Counted from the first letter of the stretch, positions 40,220 to 50,767 are shown. The stretch is DNA of 64,000 bases from an uncultured Bacteroidales bacterium (GCA_902793405.1 CADBDH010000008.1:62001-126000); one strand, 5' to 3'. Numbers and translations: made by a program. Notes: generated by a model from the sequence alone, not told the origin.

Positions 40220-42757
40220 TTACTTGGCGGGCCAAGCGTTGGTCAGCAGGTAGTCAACCAGAATAGCTACATCGCTGATGTTGATGTCGGTGCTCAGGTC
40301 AACGTCTGCATTGTCCAGGTTGATGCTGGAAGCATCATGGGTCAGCAGGTAGTCGATCAGGTCAGCAACGTCGCTGATGTTCACGGCCTCGTCATTGTTC
40401 ACGTCACCACGCAAGCCAGCGGCAACAGACTCGGTCATCTCGGTGATGTAAACCTGTGCAGCGCCGAAGTAGATGGTCACGATACCGGTAACGTCATAGG
40501 TCTTGCCTTCCTCAACCGTGGGAATCTCAACATTGAAGCTGTTGAAGATAACCAGGCTGTCGGTAGCGTTGTAGAAGCGCTTTGCGTTCGTTGTATCGGG
40601 AAGCAGGGTGAGACCCTTCATGATGATGTACTCGTTTACGTTGTCGTTGGTGATGGCAGTGCGCTCATAGGGAGCAGCCTCGCGGGTGTTGGTGCCGTCG
40701 GGCTCAACGCCTTCAGGATTGGTGAACTCGGGAACGTCATTGTAGATAGCGTAGGTTGCGCTCCAACCGTCGGTCAGAACCTGGCCGTTCTCCAGAGCGT
40801 TTTCCAGACCCAGGTCACCATAGATCATACCGCTGGTGCCCTCGGTGTCGCGGATCCACAGGCGGTTACCCTTCTGATAGGTAACAACCATCTCGTCAAA
40901 CATAGTGAAGGTAGCATTCTCGGGCAGAGCATAAGCCTCGGCAATGCTGTTCACGTTGTGCTCCTCAGGAACATAACCCTCGATGCTGAGGATGTAGAGC
41001 TGCAGGTTCTCGTTGTACTTGCCAACAGCACCCTCGACGGTATAGTTACCCTCGGTGGTGGGAACCTCAACGTTGAACTGGTTGTACATTACCATGGTGG
41101 TGCCATCCTCAAAGTTAGCGGTAACGTTCTTGCCGCTAACGGTGAAGCTGGTCACGTTCTTAACCAATACATAGGCGTTGATCATATCCTCGCTCAGAGC
41201 GGTGATCTCCTGTGCAGCAGCGAGAGCAGTGTTGGTAACACCGCTGGCGCTCAGGTTAGCAGCATTGGTGTACTCGGTCAGGCCCCTGAAGGTGGTTTTC
41301 TTAGCAGTCCAGTTCTGGCTCAGAACCTGACCGTTGGTGAACTCACCGTCGATGGTGCCGTAGATCAAGCCGTAGCCAGTTGCGTCGCGCAGCCACAGGT
41401 ACTGACCCTCTTGTGCGGTAACAACGGCATCGCCCTTGAACTCGAATTCGGTGTTGTCGTCCAAAGCGTTAACCTGTGCCAGGGTGGTGATGTCCTCGGC
41501 GGGCTCATTCTTGGTGTAGGTAGCTACAACAACAGAGCTCTCGTTCTCGCCCTTAACGGCCTTGGCCTGGAGGGTAGTGGTCTCAGTGAAGGTCAGAGGC
41601 TCGGTGTAAGCCGTCCAGGTCTCACCATCGGTGTTGTACATCACGGTAGCGCCCTCGGCGTTGTTGGTGATCTCGACGGTGATGCTCTCGTCAAAGTTCT
41701 GTGAAGCGGGAATGCTGGGAGCAGCAACGAAGTCGCTGGGCAGCTCGCCATCAACATAAACACGGATCTCGGTGCAACGAACCTGGTTGGAGCTAGCTGT
41801 GAAGGTCACGTTAGTGGCGCTACCGGTCCATGTACCCTTATTGCCTTCATAAGAATAGTCACCATTGTTGTCATTAACGGTAAAGCAGCCAGGACCATAC
41901 TGTGCTGTGCCGTTTGCAGTGCAGTCAAACTCGATGCGGATGATGTTACCAGCGGTCGAAGTGAAGGCAATGGTCTGGCTCTTGTAGATGCGGTAGTGAC
42001 CATTGATCATACCATTGGAAACGGTGAAAGAAGCACCAACACGGCTGACTGTGTACTCCTGAGCAGTGGTGATGGGCTCATCGTCTTCATAGTTGAAGAC
42101 GATGCAAGTACCGGTAACGGGAGTGTTCTTGGTGTACTTGGCACTAACGACTTCGCTCTCGATTTCACCCTTGACAGCCTTGGCATAAACCGTGGTGGTC
42201 TCGGTGATGGTGAAGGGAGCGGTGTAGGTCTGCCAAGCCAGTCCGTCGGTGCTGTACATAGCGGTTGCACCCTCGGCAATGTCGGTGATCTCTACCACGA
42301 AGCTGTCGTCAAAGTTCTGAGCGGCAGGCAGAGTGGGAGCGGCTACGGTCTCAACGACCTCGCCACCAATGGTCACGTCAATTTGAGTGGCACGAACCTG
42401 CTTGTTAGCGGTGAAGGTTACGGATTCAGCATTGCCATTCCAAACACCGGTCGAGGTGTTGAAACCATCGAGAGCATAGAAGTTGCTGGCGGGGTTACCG
42501 CTAGTGCAAGTGAATGCAATCTCGGTGATGTTGCCAACAGTCGATGAGATGGTCAGCGTAGAACCAGCATAGACACGATAGGCAGCATTAATAGTACCAT
42601 TGCTGAAAGACAGCGTAACACCATCCTTGGTGACGGTGAATTCGCCAGCAGCAGTCCAATCTCCCGTGTCTTCATTGTAATCAAAGGTCACGGTCGTCTG
42701 AGCCCAAGCCGACATGGTCAGCAGGGCAAGCGTGAGGAGAGAAAATAATTTCTTCAT
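40220..42757 (-). CDS. Secreted modular protein: chitobiase-C-like repeats, OB-like repeats and dockerin-like tail
   Basis: An 845-residue exported protein (signal peptide MKKLFSLLTLALLTMSAWA). Two repeats of about 190 residues combine a beta-sandwich (GTINAAYRVYAGSTLTISS, GMINGHYRIYKSQTIAFTS) with a chitobiase/hexosaminidase C-terminal-like domain (GATAMYSTDGLAWQTYTAPF, GATVMYNTDGETWTAYTEPL). Two OB-fold-like domains follow (FKGDAVVTAQEGQYLWLRD, FDEMVVTYQKGNRLWIRD). The C-terminus has a dockerin-like pair (GDVNNDEAVNISDVADLIDY and DVDLSTDINISDVAILVDY). No enzyme domain and no T9SS signal are visible. Binding or structural function on the cell surface is inferred. Confidence 0.75.
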   Translation of the reverse strand: MKKLFSLLTLALLTMSAWAQTTVTFDYNEDTGDWTAAGEFTVTKDGVTLSFSNGTINAAYRVYAGSTLTISSTVGNITEIAFTCTSGNPASNFYALDGFNTSTGVWNGNAESVTFTANKQVRATQIDVTIGGEVVETVAAPTLPAAQNFDDSFVVEITDIAEGATAMYSTDGLAWQTYTAPFTITETTTVYAKAVKGEIESEVVSAKYTKNTPVTGTCIVFNYEDDEPITTAQEYTVSRVGASFTVSNGMINGHYRIYKSQTIAFTSTAGNIIRIEFDCTANGTAQYGPGCFTVNDNNGDYSYEGNKGTWTGSATNVTFTASSNQVRCTEIRVYVDGELPSDFVAAPSIPASQNFDESITVEITNNAEGATVMYNTDGETWTAYTEPLTFTETTTLQAKAVKGENESSVVVATYTKNEPAEDITTLAQVNALDDNTEFEFKGDAVVTAQEGQYLWLRDATGYGLIYGTIDGEFTNGQVLSQNWTAKKTTFRGLTEYTNAANLSASGVTNTALAAAQEITALSEDMINAYVLVKNVTSFTVSGKNVTANFEDGTTMVMYNQFNVEVPTTEGNYTVEGAVGKYNENLQLYILSIEGYVPEEHNVNSIAEAYALPENATFTMFDEMVVTYQKGNRLWIRDTEGTSGMIYGDLGLENALENGQVLTDGWSATYAIYNDVPEFTNPEGVEPDGTNTREAAPYERTAITNDNVNEYIIMKGLTLLPDTTNAKRFYNATDSLVIFNSFNVEIPTVEEGKTYDVTGIVTIYFGAAQVYITEMTESVAAGLRGDVNNDEAVNISDVADLIDYLLTHDASSINLDNADVDLSTDINISDVAILVDYLLTNAWPAK

Positions 42758-42853
42758 AAATGATTGAATGAATTTAGAAGTTAATGAAATATGTGAATAA
42801 ACAAAAAGTGTTCATTTTTAGCGCTTTAGCAAAGCGAGGTCCATTTCATGCCG

Positions 42854-42884
42854 CAAAGGTAGTGACATTTTCATTAATGTGCAA
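42854..42884 (-). promoter_or_regulatory. Promoter of the 40220-42757 gene
   Basis: The minus strand has TTG at 42884-42882, a 20-base spacer and TACCTTTG at 42861-42854, about 97 bases before the start codon. Confidence 0.6.
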
Positions 42885-42969
42885 CTCTTTCACGGGATTT
42901 TCAAGATGGCCCCGATGAAATTCATCAATCCTTAGGTTTGCCACATTTTATAATATAAGGGGAGACGCA

Positions 42970-43005
42970 AAAATGGGGAGGCTGCCCTTGACTGGGCGCC
43001 TCCCC
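42970..43005 (-). terminator. Terminator of the 43050-45938 gene
   Basis: GGGGAGGC pairs with GCCTCCCC with an inner GCCC/GGGC stem; A-run at 42970-42973 gives the U-tract on the minus strand. Confidence 0.85.
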
Positions 43006-43049
43006 TGTGAGTGAATTGTTTCAGCTAGCAGCTGATTCAGCTTAATCGC

Positions 43050-45938
43050 TTAGCGAACAATCTTGGTGGTCTTGGTGCTGCCATCGCTGTAGCGGGTAAC
43101 AACGATGTTCACGCCGTCGAAGGGCTTGTCGCTCTTCAGACCCTGAGCGTTGTAATAGGTGTTCACACCCTCGCCAGCAATACTGATCTCGGCTACGCCA
43201 GTCTCGATGTTGTCCCAAGGAATGAACTTCTCAACAACGTAGTACTTGAACTCGCCATCAGCCTTGGCTGCATCGGGCACCTTGTAGTAGAAGCGTACCA
43301 GGAAGCCGATGGTGGCGTTGTAGGTAGCACCGAAGGCGAGCGTGTTGGCCTCGGCATCACCAAAGGTGAACTGGGTACCGTCAACAAACTCATCAACGAT
43401 GAGCAGGTCGGCGGGACGGGGCGACCACCAGTCGTTAGCCCTCTGGCCATTTTCTACAATGATCGAGTTACGGATCTGGTTGCACTGTCTCCAAACGCGA
43501 ACCATGAAGGGCTCATACTCTACGCTGGCGTCTTCGGGCATCTGAGCGGTTACGGTGATTACAGGATTGAAGATGCTGCAAAGTTCGTCATTCTCGTCCT
43601 TCCAGTTGGTGTACTTACCCTCGCTGCGGGTACCTTTAACCGTAGCATTCAGGCCAGCAACGCCGGTCTTCATGATCTCGCTACCATAGCTGTTCAAGTT
43701 GTCAATGTGTTCGGGAGGATCGTTTTTCACACGGTCATCACCGAAGGTCCAGATCAGAGTCTGATAGGTCATGTAGTTACCAAAATCACCAGTAACGGTC
43801 AGAGGATCCTTGAAGTTGTTGGGACCAGCATTGATAATCATGCCTTCCATGCCCAGGGCATCCGACATCTCCATGAAGGTACCGTCGGTACGCAGCTGCA
43901 TCTTGGAGAACTCGGTTACGGGCAGAGCGTTGTCACCACGACCTACAGTGTAGTAGTAAATCGAGGGATTGGGCTGCAGGTTAACATCTACCGAACCGTT
44001 CTTCACACCAGCGAGGAGCTCGTGCTCGTCAGCCAGAACCTCTTCCTCGGTGTAGTAGCCACCGAGCTTGGCATTTGTCTTGAAGACGGGAACCTCTACG
44101 GTGTTGGTGCCCTTGTCTCCATTGGTGAGCATCAGCACGTATGCGTAACGTACGGGATGATCATTGAGAGCAGTGCTTGCAGCGAACTGGTCAACGAACA
44201 GGATATTGCTCATGTCGATGACACCACCAGCGCCAACGCTCAGGTTGCCGCTCGTGGTCACGTTCACATTGTAGCTGGCCAGGGGCTCCTGGTTCTGATA
44301 AGTAATGTTGTAACGGGTGTTGTTGCCTGCAGTGATGGCCATCGTGGCAACGGGAACCATGGCGTCGGGAGCAGCAACGTCATAGCGATAGAGCGTGAAG
44401 TTGTTCTCACCGGCGTTAACGCGGGCGGTGGTCAGGCCGTTAGCGGCATCGTCGTTCATCACGTTCAGGAAGTTGCGGTAGTAGTTCTTCTCGGTCTCGA
44501 TCTTGTAGTCGCTCTCATAGTGGTTGAGCTTCAAGGTCAGGAAGTCGTTCCAGCCGGGGATAACAACGTCAACCTGGTTAGACCATGCAACGAACATGTC
44601 ATGCTCGCCATCGTTGGGCTGACCAAAGACGATGTAGCTCAAGGTGTAGCTGTGCTCATCCTGAGGCACGGGATAGGTGTAAGTGGTCTCGGTCGTCGTG
44701 ATGATCTCCTCACGGGTCTCATTGCCATACTCGTCGGTAAGAACGAGGTAGAGAATGTAGTCCTGGCCTACAGTACCATGGGCCATGTCGTCGAGCGACG
44801 AGGTCCAGTCGAGAGTCACATTGTAGGTCTTCTCCTCGGCAGCGGGTTCAGCCTTGCCTTCTAGCTTGATGGTATAGATACCAACCTCGGGAGCATAATC
44901 GGGGTTGTACTGTGCATAGTCAACCTCGAAGTAGCTGTGTCTGCTACGGATCTGGTTGCCATTCAGGTCATAATAGGGATTCATCATACGACCGGCAACG
45001 TGATTGATAGCGGTCACCCATCCCCAATCATTTTTAATGGTATCATATCTCTCCCAGTACAACAGACGATAGTCGGGGATGAAGATGTTAAGGCCAGTCA
45101 GCGACCTGCTCTCGTGTCTGTTTTTACCAGCCATCGAGAAGTAGTGCTCGTTTTGGAGAACTGAAGCACAGTCGTGAACAACGGGATAAGCAGCGCCTGC
45201 TACCATCTGGAAATAGAAGTCGGTAATTTCGCTGTTCACTGAGCCGTCGGTGGGGCTGAACTCTTCAAACATGGACTTGAAGGGTACGCGCTCGCCGTAG
45301 GTTCGATTATCGTCTTCCTCTTCATCAGTCACCCACTTGGTCTTTTGGCGAGCCTGGCCCTTGCCGAGCATGAAGAAGCGGTTAAATTCACCGCTGATGT
45401 TGAAAGTGGTACCTGCACGCATTCCTTCACCGATACGCAGACCATCGGTAAGCAACTGCACCGCGTCAATGTTGTTGCCAATGTAGGTAACCAGTGCTTC
45501 GGCATTGGGGAACTCGTAGCTACCGTAATCGTCATTGGTACGCAGCGTAAGGTTTTCTTTAACAGAAACCATCAGCAGGGTGTAACCATCCTCGTAGGGC
45601 TTGATCACGTCATCAGCGCTGATGTTCCAGCCGCCGCCCACGGCGCCGTAGTCAACTTCGCGCTCACGGGTGATGCCGTCTTCTTTATAGGCGCTGTAAT
45701 GGGGACCCGGGATGTTGGGGTCGCAGTACACCTTCTTCAACAGGGCAACGATCTGATAAGGATTGGTTGCCACATCGGTGATAGCATTTTCATGCGTAGC
45801 ACCGCTAGCGTCGGTCCACTGATAGGTGATGGCATCGTAATATGCCTTGGGGTGAACCGCAGGCTGAGCTTGGGCGCTCAAGACTCCAAGCGTCATCAAC
45901 ATGGCTGCAAAAAGCCTCAAAAAGTTTTTAGTCATCAT
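43050..45938 (-). CDS. Large T9SS cargo protein of a modular family (fused form)
   Basis: A 962-residue exported protein; signal peptide about 1-24 (ending LSAQAQ). The N-terminal half (about 25-560) has landmarks shared with the 56947-59718 protein: PGPHYSAYKED, REREVDYG, QLLTDGLRIGEG, LGKGQARQK, PVVHDCASV, FFIPDRRL-like NIFIPDYRLLYWE, and NYYRNFLN. The C-terminal half resembles the end of the 52960-56943 protein: ILFVDQFA, NDHPVRYAYVL, YEPFMVRVWRQC. The last 35 residues (YYNAQGLKSDKPFDGVNIVV then TRYSDGSTKTTKIVR) form a type A T9SS C-terminal domain, which directs export and surface attachment. No enzymatic motif was recognised. Confidence 0.78.
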   Translation of the reverse strand: MMTKNFLRLFAAMLMTLGVLSAQAQPAVHPKAYYDAITYQWTDASGATHENAITDVATNPYQIVALLKKVYCDPNIPGPHYSAYKEDGITREREVDYGAVGGGWNISADDVIKPYEDGYTLLMVSVKENLTLRTNDDYGSYEFPNAEALVTYIGNNIDAVQLLTDGLRIGEGMRAGTTFNISGEFNRFFMLGKGQARQKTKWVTDEEEDDNRTYGERVPFKSMFEEFSPTDGSVNSEITDFYFQMVAGAAYPVVHDCASVLQNEHYFSMAGKNRHESRSLTGLNIFIPDYRLLYWERYDTIKNDWGWVTAINHVAGRMMNPYYDLNGNQIRSRHSYFEVDYAQYNPDYAPEVGIYTIKLEGKAEPAAEEKTYNVTLDWTSSLDDMAHGTVGQDYILYLVLTDEYGNETREEIITTTETTYTYPVPQDEHSYTLSYIVFGQPNDGEHDMFVAWSNQVDVVIPGWNDFLTLKLNHYESDYKIETEKNYYRNFLNVMNDDAANGLTTARVNAGENNFTLYRYDVAAPDAMVPVATMAITAGNNTRYNITYQNQEPLASYNVNVTTSGNLSVGAGGVIDMSNILFVDQFAASTALNDHPVRYAYVLMLTNGDKGTNTVEVPVFKTNAKLGGYYTEEEVLADEHELLAGVKNGSVDVNLQPNPSIYYYTVGRGDNALPVTEFSKMQLRTDGTFMEMSDALGMEGMIINAGPNNFKDPLTVTGDFGNYMTYQTLIWTFGDDRVKNDPPEHIDNLNSYGSEIMKTGVAGLNATVKGTRSEGKYTNWKDENDELCSIFNPVITVTAQMPEDASVEYEPFMVRVWRQCNQIRNSIIVENGQRANDWWSPRPADLLIVDEFVDGTQFTFGDAEANTLAFGATYNATIGFLVRFYYKVPDAAKADGEFKYYVVEKFIPWDNIETGVAEISIAGEGVNTYYNAQGLKSDKPFDGVNIVVTRYSDGSTKTTKIVR

Positions 45939-46160
45939 GTTTTCCTAAATATTAAAAGTTAATAATAAAAAGATTGAATTCTATAGGATTATTAAATCAA
46001 TCAATTGTATTGATGCATTACGTATATCGAAGAACATTACCTTTCGTAGAACCACGTCTTGGTATTGGATTCTTATTCAGATACCTTTACTTATCGCTTC
46101 TTTGTCGAGCGTAACGTGCTTGAATGGAAATAAAAGTCAATATTTGTAATTTATCGTTTG

Positions 46161-46192
46161 CAAAGTTAGGAATTATTAATGACATAACCAAA
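46161..46192 (-). promoter_or_regulatory. Promoter of the 43050-45938 gene
   Basis: The minus strand has TTTG at 46192-46189, a 20-base spacer and TAACTTTG at 46168-46161, the best promoter match in the window. It implies a leader of about 215 bases before the start at 45938; that leader is AT-rich with no recognised riboswitch. Confidence 0.75.
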
Positions 46193-46297
46193 GGTTTTCA
46201 GTAAAAAAAGTAAAAATTTATTAGCAAAAAATACTTGCTGGCGGAAACCTGCATACAATCGTTTTTTTTATTCGTTTTTTTGGCATCCTCGGGACCT

Positions 46298-46332
46298 AAA
46301 AAGGGGGACGCACCGTTGATGGCACGTCCCCC
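46298..46332 (-). terminator. Terminator of the subtilase operon
   Basis: GGGGGACG and CGTCCCCC form the stem, with an A-run at 46298-46302 giving the minus-strand U-tract, 72 bases past the protease stop codon. Confidence 0.82.
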
Positions 46333-46403
46333 GACATTTTTATTGGGATTCTAGTCAAAAATTGCTGGTAAACAGGCGTTAAAGCCCGTTCGTTCAACAA
46401 CTG

Positions 46404-49400
46404 TTACCTGATGACCTTGCTGGTCATGATGGAACCGTCGTTGTAGCGGGTGACAACGATGTTCACGCCATCGAACGGCTGGCTCGACTGCATGCCCAGG
46501 GTGTTGACATAGGTCACGCTCACCACCTGCCTGTCGCCAATGAGGTCGATGATGCCTGTGGGCAGGTCAAAGTAGCCCTCGGTGCCCTCTTGTGAGAATC
46601 TGAACATGGGCGTTTCATCGTTGGCGTCGCGCAGCATGTTGGCATTACTGTTCACCAGGTGATAGTAGGCGCGGACAACAATTTCGATTCTGGCGTTGCT
46701 GACGGGAGCGCCAAAAGCGTTCTGCAACCTCACGGGCGAGGTCTCGGGATCCCAATTCTCGCCGATGACCACTTGCTGAACCGACGGAACGTCTGTCAGC
46801 ACTTGTTCACCCAGCAGATAGGGGCTCTCGAGCGGCGTGGTGCCCACGATGCCGGTCGTTTCGGGATCACGGTCAAAGTTGTAGGCCCCCTCGCTGATGA
46901 GCCATACACGGAACATGTAAGGCACGCGTGTCTCACCGTCCAGGTCACTGGTGGTAATGGTGATCACTGGCGTATAGACGCAGTAGTCGGCCGTTGTGCC
47001 GTCGGGTAAGGCCTGATTCCAGTGGCCGCCCCAGCGTTTGTCACTCTTTGAACCGCCCACGTGAATGGTCATCGCGATGTCGTCGGTAGCCCTGGTGCGG
47101 CGAGCCGCGCCATAGGTGTTGTCCTGGGTGATCTTGCCATGGGCTACGGTGACGGGCACATACATGGTCACGGTCTTGGCGTTGGGGACATTGTCCTGCA
47201 CGGGCAGCCACATCTCGGTCGCGCCGCCGTCAAATGTCACGGCATCGCCTTGGGCCGTCATGTCGTTGTTGCGGGGCATGAACGTGTTGCCCTCCTCGTG
47301 GGTGGCCATGGCTACCACGGTCCACTCGTCTTCGTTATTGGCCTTGCGCTCAACATTATAGCGGGTAACGGCTTCCTCGTCTTTGACAATTACTTTCACA
47401 TAGTCGCCGCAGTTGGCTTTGAGCGCCATGTGCTCGTCATTGGCGATGTCGTTGGCCGAGTAGATGTTGTGGGCCGCCGACTCCAGGTCGCTCTTGTAAA
47501 CGGGCACCATAATCTCGTTGCTGACCAGGATGGTGTTAACGACAATGCCGTTACCGGTCACAGTCACGGTGTAGGTCTGGTCGCCGATGGTCACGGTGAA
47601 CGAGCCGTTGTGCGGTCCCTCATCGGTGGGTGAGTAGGTAACCGTCAGGTTGATACTGCCGTTGGGCAATACCTCGCCGTTGCCCGTCACGGTGAATTGG
47701 CTGGGCAGACCCGTCGTGTCGATAACAGGGGTGAAGTTCTGGTTGCCCGTGTTGGTCACGGTCACCGTCTGCGTCCTGCTCTTGCCGATGATGACATCGC
47801 TATAAGCCAACGTGTTGGGGCTAACAGTGCCGGCAGTAACAGGATCCACTTCGACCTCCCACTCAAAGGTCACCTTGGGCAGGAACTGGCGACGAGAACC
47901 ACTGCCATACCTGCCATTGTTGTTGATGCTTGTACCATAAGAGTTGAATGATGTATAACCTCCAGGATTGATGCCGTAGAAATACGTTGTGCTACTGGTT
48001 CCCGTTGATGTCACTTCAAATTCAATCACCAGGTTTCCACCATTGTACTCATATGGTTCATCGAATGTGATGACCAGTTCCGTCCCGCCACTCACGGCAA
48101 CTTGCCCGGTCTTAACCGTTGTGAGGCCAGTGATGCGGGAGTAATTGGTTTGAGGGAATGTTGTCAATGTTGTCGTGCCCATTGACACATTGAATGCTCC
48201 GCCCGAGAAGTTGATACCCGTAGAGTAGAACTTCATGGATTTCAGCTTTTTGCCCTCAATCTCTGCCAACATGGTGGCAGGATAAATCATTTGGTTGATC
48301 TGCTTATTTCTATACTGATTTCCATAGATAGGCAAATAATAATTGGTTGCGGTTCCATCGGCTATGGTCGCGTCGGTCTTGATGGCGCATGTGCCGTTGA
48401 TGGTGATGGTCACAGGGGTGGCGCCTGGGCTGGTCAGCGTGATAGTGGCATTGTGGGTGCCCTCATTATCAGGCGAGTAGGTAATCACCAGGTTGCCACC
48501 GGTGCCCAGGCTGGTCGTGTTGATGCTGTATGTGCCGGTGTTGTCGTTGAGCGTGGCGGTGATATTGCCCGTGAGCATCAAGCCGCTAACGGCCACCGTC
48601 TGCGTGTTGGTCGTGCCAGGTTCTACCTCAAAGGTCACGCTGGCAGGATTGGCATAGATGGTGGGCACGGCATAATGGTTTAAAATGTATTCGACGCCTG
48701 CCAGCGCGTTAATCTTGCCGTTGCCAAAATGGCTGGCGTTGGGTCCGTTATCGGTCCAGTAGTCATGGATGGCAGTCTCGGCCATGATTTGCTTGATCTC
48801 GCTATGGGTGAGCTGGTGGCCACATTGTGCCGCAGCCTGCATCCACAGTGCCACGATACCGGCTGCCGCGGGTGTCGCCATCGACGTTCCCTGGGCTGCG
48901 CCGTAGGGATAGTTGGCATTGTTGATCAGCGGGGTAGAGGAGCGCCCGGTGTTCAAGTGGTTGAATGCCGAAACGATGAGCTGTCCAGGGGCCGAAATCC
49001 AGGGGATATCAATACCACCAGGACTCACACTGGCGATAGCGTAGCCCGAGAACGGGCTGATGTCGCCCACTTCGTTGCCGCTTGAGCCTCCCTCGCGGGT
49101 AATATATGAACCTATCGAGATGACCTCGGGCCACATGGAGTTATCACTCGCACTGCAGTCATCAGTGCCCTGCAGCCAGTTGTGACCGCTGGTGGTCAAA
49201 GAGTTATTGAAATAGGCAATGGTACCGCCCCACATGTCCACGATGCAGCTGCCGCTCGTGGGGTACACCTCAACGGCGAGCGTGTAATTACTGTGATAAT
49301 AATTATCTTCGTAGTCATAGCTTTTCGATTTAAGGGCGTTTGCGTTTAAGCGTATTTGCCTTTTGCCGGTTACGGAGTTTGAACCAACATAAATCGTTAA

Positions 49401-50753
49401 TGTGCCTTCATAATAATCGCTCAAGCCAGATACTGTGGTTGTGACTGAGGGCGTGTAGCTCACGCTCTTGAGCACTTCGCCTGTATAGCAGTCGAGCACA
49501 TAGATGGTAATACCCAGCTGGGTCGTCGAGCGTCCCCACGCATCAAGCACATAACCGTTATAACAATATCCGCCGTCGGCATTGCTGTATCGTTCATATC
49601 GCAGAATGGAACCGACAGGGTTGTTCATGCTCGAGGTGCCGCTTACAAAGAGTCCGCCGCCCTCGCCGGGGATGGCATTGCCGGCCCTGTTCGAGGCCGC
49701 AAAGAGGCAGACCCTGTTGGGGTGGCTGTCACCAAAATTATTGTGGATGAAGGTTTCCATGGTGCTACCCAAGTGGCCGTCGCGGGGACCGGTGGTAGTA
49801 CTCCAGCTGTTGCTTACCACAAGGGGTTTCCCCTGAGCGTTGGCATAATCAATCGCCTGCTGATAGGCCGTGGCCATGTGCACGTTGTTTAGCCCATAGA
49901 AGCCTCCCAGGTACAGGTCGGCGCCAGGAGCCATACCGCCATAGGTGGCATTGGCGTGGTCGTCGGTAACAGTGATGTTAGTGCCGTTGACAATGACGCT
50001 CGAGCCGCCGGCAATCGAGCTGGTGTGCGTGCCGTGGTCCGAGTCCGAAGAGTCGGTAGTGGGCAACGAGCCGCTGCCGGTCCAGTTGGCGGTGACCGAT
50101 GAGCCGTTGTAGCAATAAGCACCCTTGATGCGGGAGTTGCCGTTCTTGTCCTTGAAGGCGATGTGCTGGAAGTCGATGCCGCTGTCCATGATGGCGAGAA
50201 TCACATCTTTACCGTCATATATCTGCTGCAAACCAGCCAGTTGCGCGTCTTGTGACAGCGTCAGCAAGTCGTCCACATTGCTGGCCTGGCGGGACAGGTT
50301 GGTTTCCTCTTGCATGAGTTCGCCCACCTCGACGAGGATTACACCCTCGATAGCGGCAACCTCTTCAATCATGTCGATGGGGATGTAGGTGGTCAACAAT
50401 CCGTCGCCCAGGTTGGCCAGGATGTCAACCCCCAAGTTCTCAAGGTCGGCGATGAATTCATCACCGGTCACTTGGATGAAGGACGTGATATATACCTTGC
50501 CGTTGATGGTGTCGGGCTTGGCGATGGGGCGCTTGTTGCGTGCCTCGGGCAAGGGAATCAAGTCAGGCTGTCCTGCCTTGATGGTGGGCGTGGGCTCGTC
50601 AAAGCTGATGCGGCCTGCCATCTCGTCCAGGAACATCAGGGTCGAGATAGACATTTTCTCGGCATTAGGAATGCTTTGCGCCAGCGCTGTCAGGCCGATG
50701 GCCATAAAGCCGAGCAACAGCGCGAAACGTATTTTGTTCACTATCGTTTTCAT
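46404..50753 (-). CDS. Subtilisin-like (S8) protease with T9SS C-terminal domain
   Basis: A 1449-residue exported serine protease. Signal peptide 1-26 (ending LTALAQ); a propeptide-like region about 60-150 (KVYITSFIQVTGDEFIADL). The catalytic Asp is D190 (VILAIMDSGIDFQH), His is H240 (SDSDHGTHTSS) and Ser is about S624 (GTSMATPAAAG), with N355 (FAASNRAGN) at the oxyanion position. A beta-rich insert of about 200 residues lies between N355 and S624. Two ASH/HYDIN-like beta domains follow (VTFEVEPGTTNTQTVAVSG, YSPTDEGPHNGSFTVTIG). The last 300 residues match the family module of the neighbouring cargo, ending QPFDGVNIVVTRYNDG and TSKVIR. It starts 14 bases after a signal-less partner gene. Confidence 0.92.
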   Translation of the reverse strand: MKTIVNKIRFALLLGFMAIGLTALAQSIPNAEKMSISTLMFLDEMAGRISFDEPTPTIKAGQPDLIPLPEARNKRPIAKPDTINGKVYITSFIQVTGDEFIADLENLGVDILANLGDGLLTTYIPIDMIEEVAAIEGVILVEVGELMQEETNLSRQASNVDDLLTLSQDAQLAGLQQIYDGKDVILAIMDSGIDFQHIAFKDKNGNSRIKGAYCYNGSSVTANWTGSGSLPTTDSSDSDHGTHTSSIAGGSSVIVNGTNITVTDDHANATYGGMAPGADLYLGGFYGLNNVHMATAYQQAIDYANAQGKPLVVSNSWSTTTGPRDGHLGSTMETFIHNNFGDSHPNRVCLFAASNRAGNAIPGEGGGLFVSGTSSMNNPVGSILRYERYSNADGGYCYNGYVLDAWGRSTTQLGITIYVLDCYTGEVLKSVSYTPSVTTTVSGLSDYYEGTLTIYVGSNSVTGKRQIRLNANALKSKSYDYEDNYYHSNYTLAVEVYPTSGSCIVDMWGGTIAYFNNSLTTSGHNWLQGTDDCSASDNSMWPEVISIGSYITREGGSSGNEVGDISPFSGYAIASVSPGGIDIPWISAPGQLIVSAFNHLNTGRSSTPLINNANYPYGAAQGTSMATPAAAGIVALWMQAAAQCGHQLTHSEIKQIMAETAIHDYWTDNGPNASHFGNGKINALAGVEYILNHYAVPTIYANPASVTFEVEPGTTNTQTVAVSGLMLTGNITATLNDNTGTYSINTTSLGTGGNLVITYSPDNEGTHNATITLTSPGATPVTITINGTCAIKTDATIADGTATNYYLPIYGNQYRNKQINQMIYPATMLAEIEGKKLKSMKFYSTGINFSGGAFNVSMGTTTLTTFPQTNYSRITGLTTVKTGQVAVSGGTELVITFDEPYEYNGGNLVIEFEVTSTGTSSTTYFYGINPGGYTSFNSYGTSINNNGRYGSGSRRQFLPKVTFEWEVEVDPVTAGTVSPNTLAYSDVIIGKSRTQTVTVTNTGNQNFTPVIDTTGLPSQFTVTGNGEVLPNGSINLTVTYSPTDEGPHNGSFTVTIGDQTYTVTVTGNGIVVNTILVSNEIMVPVYKSDLESAAHNIYSANDIANDEHMALKANCGDYVKVIVKDEEAVTRYNVERKANNEDEWTVVAMATHEEGNTFMPRNNDMTAQGDAVTFDGGATEMWLPVQDNVPNAKTVTMYVPVTVAHGKITQDNTYGAARRTRATDDIAMTIHVGGSKSDKRWGGHWNQALPDGTTADYCVYTPVITITTSDLDGETRVPYMFRVWLISEGAYNFDRDPETTGIVGTTPLESPYLLGEQVLTDVPSVQQVVIGENWDPETSPVRLQNAFGAPVSNARIEIVVRAYYHLVNSNANMLRDANDETPMFRFSQEGTEGYFDLPTGIIDLIGDRQVVSVTYVNTLGMQSSQPFDGVNIVVTRYNDGSIMTSKVIR

Positions 50754-50767
50754 ATCTTGATGGTGTT

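Noticed and set aside
45939-46160. A riboswitch in the long leader
   Set aside because: The leader is AT-rich and I recognise no conserved riboswitch core; a covariance search would be needed.
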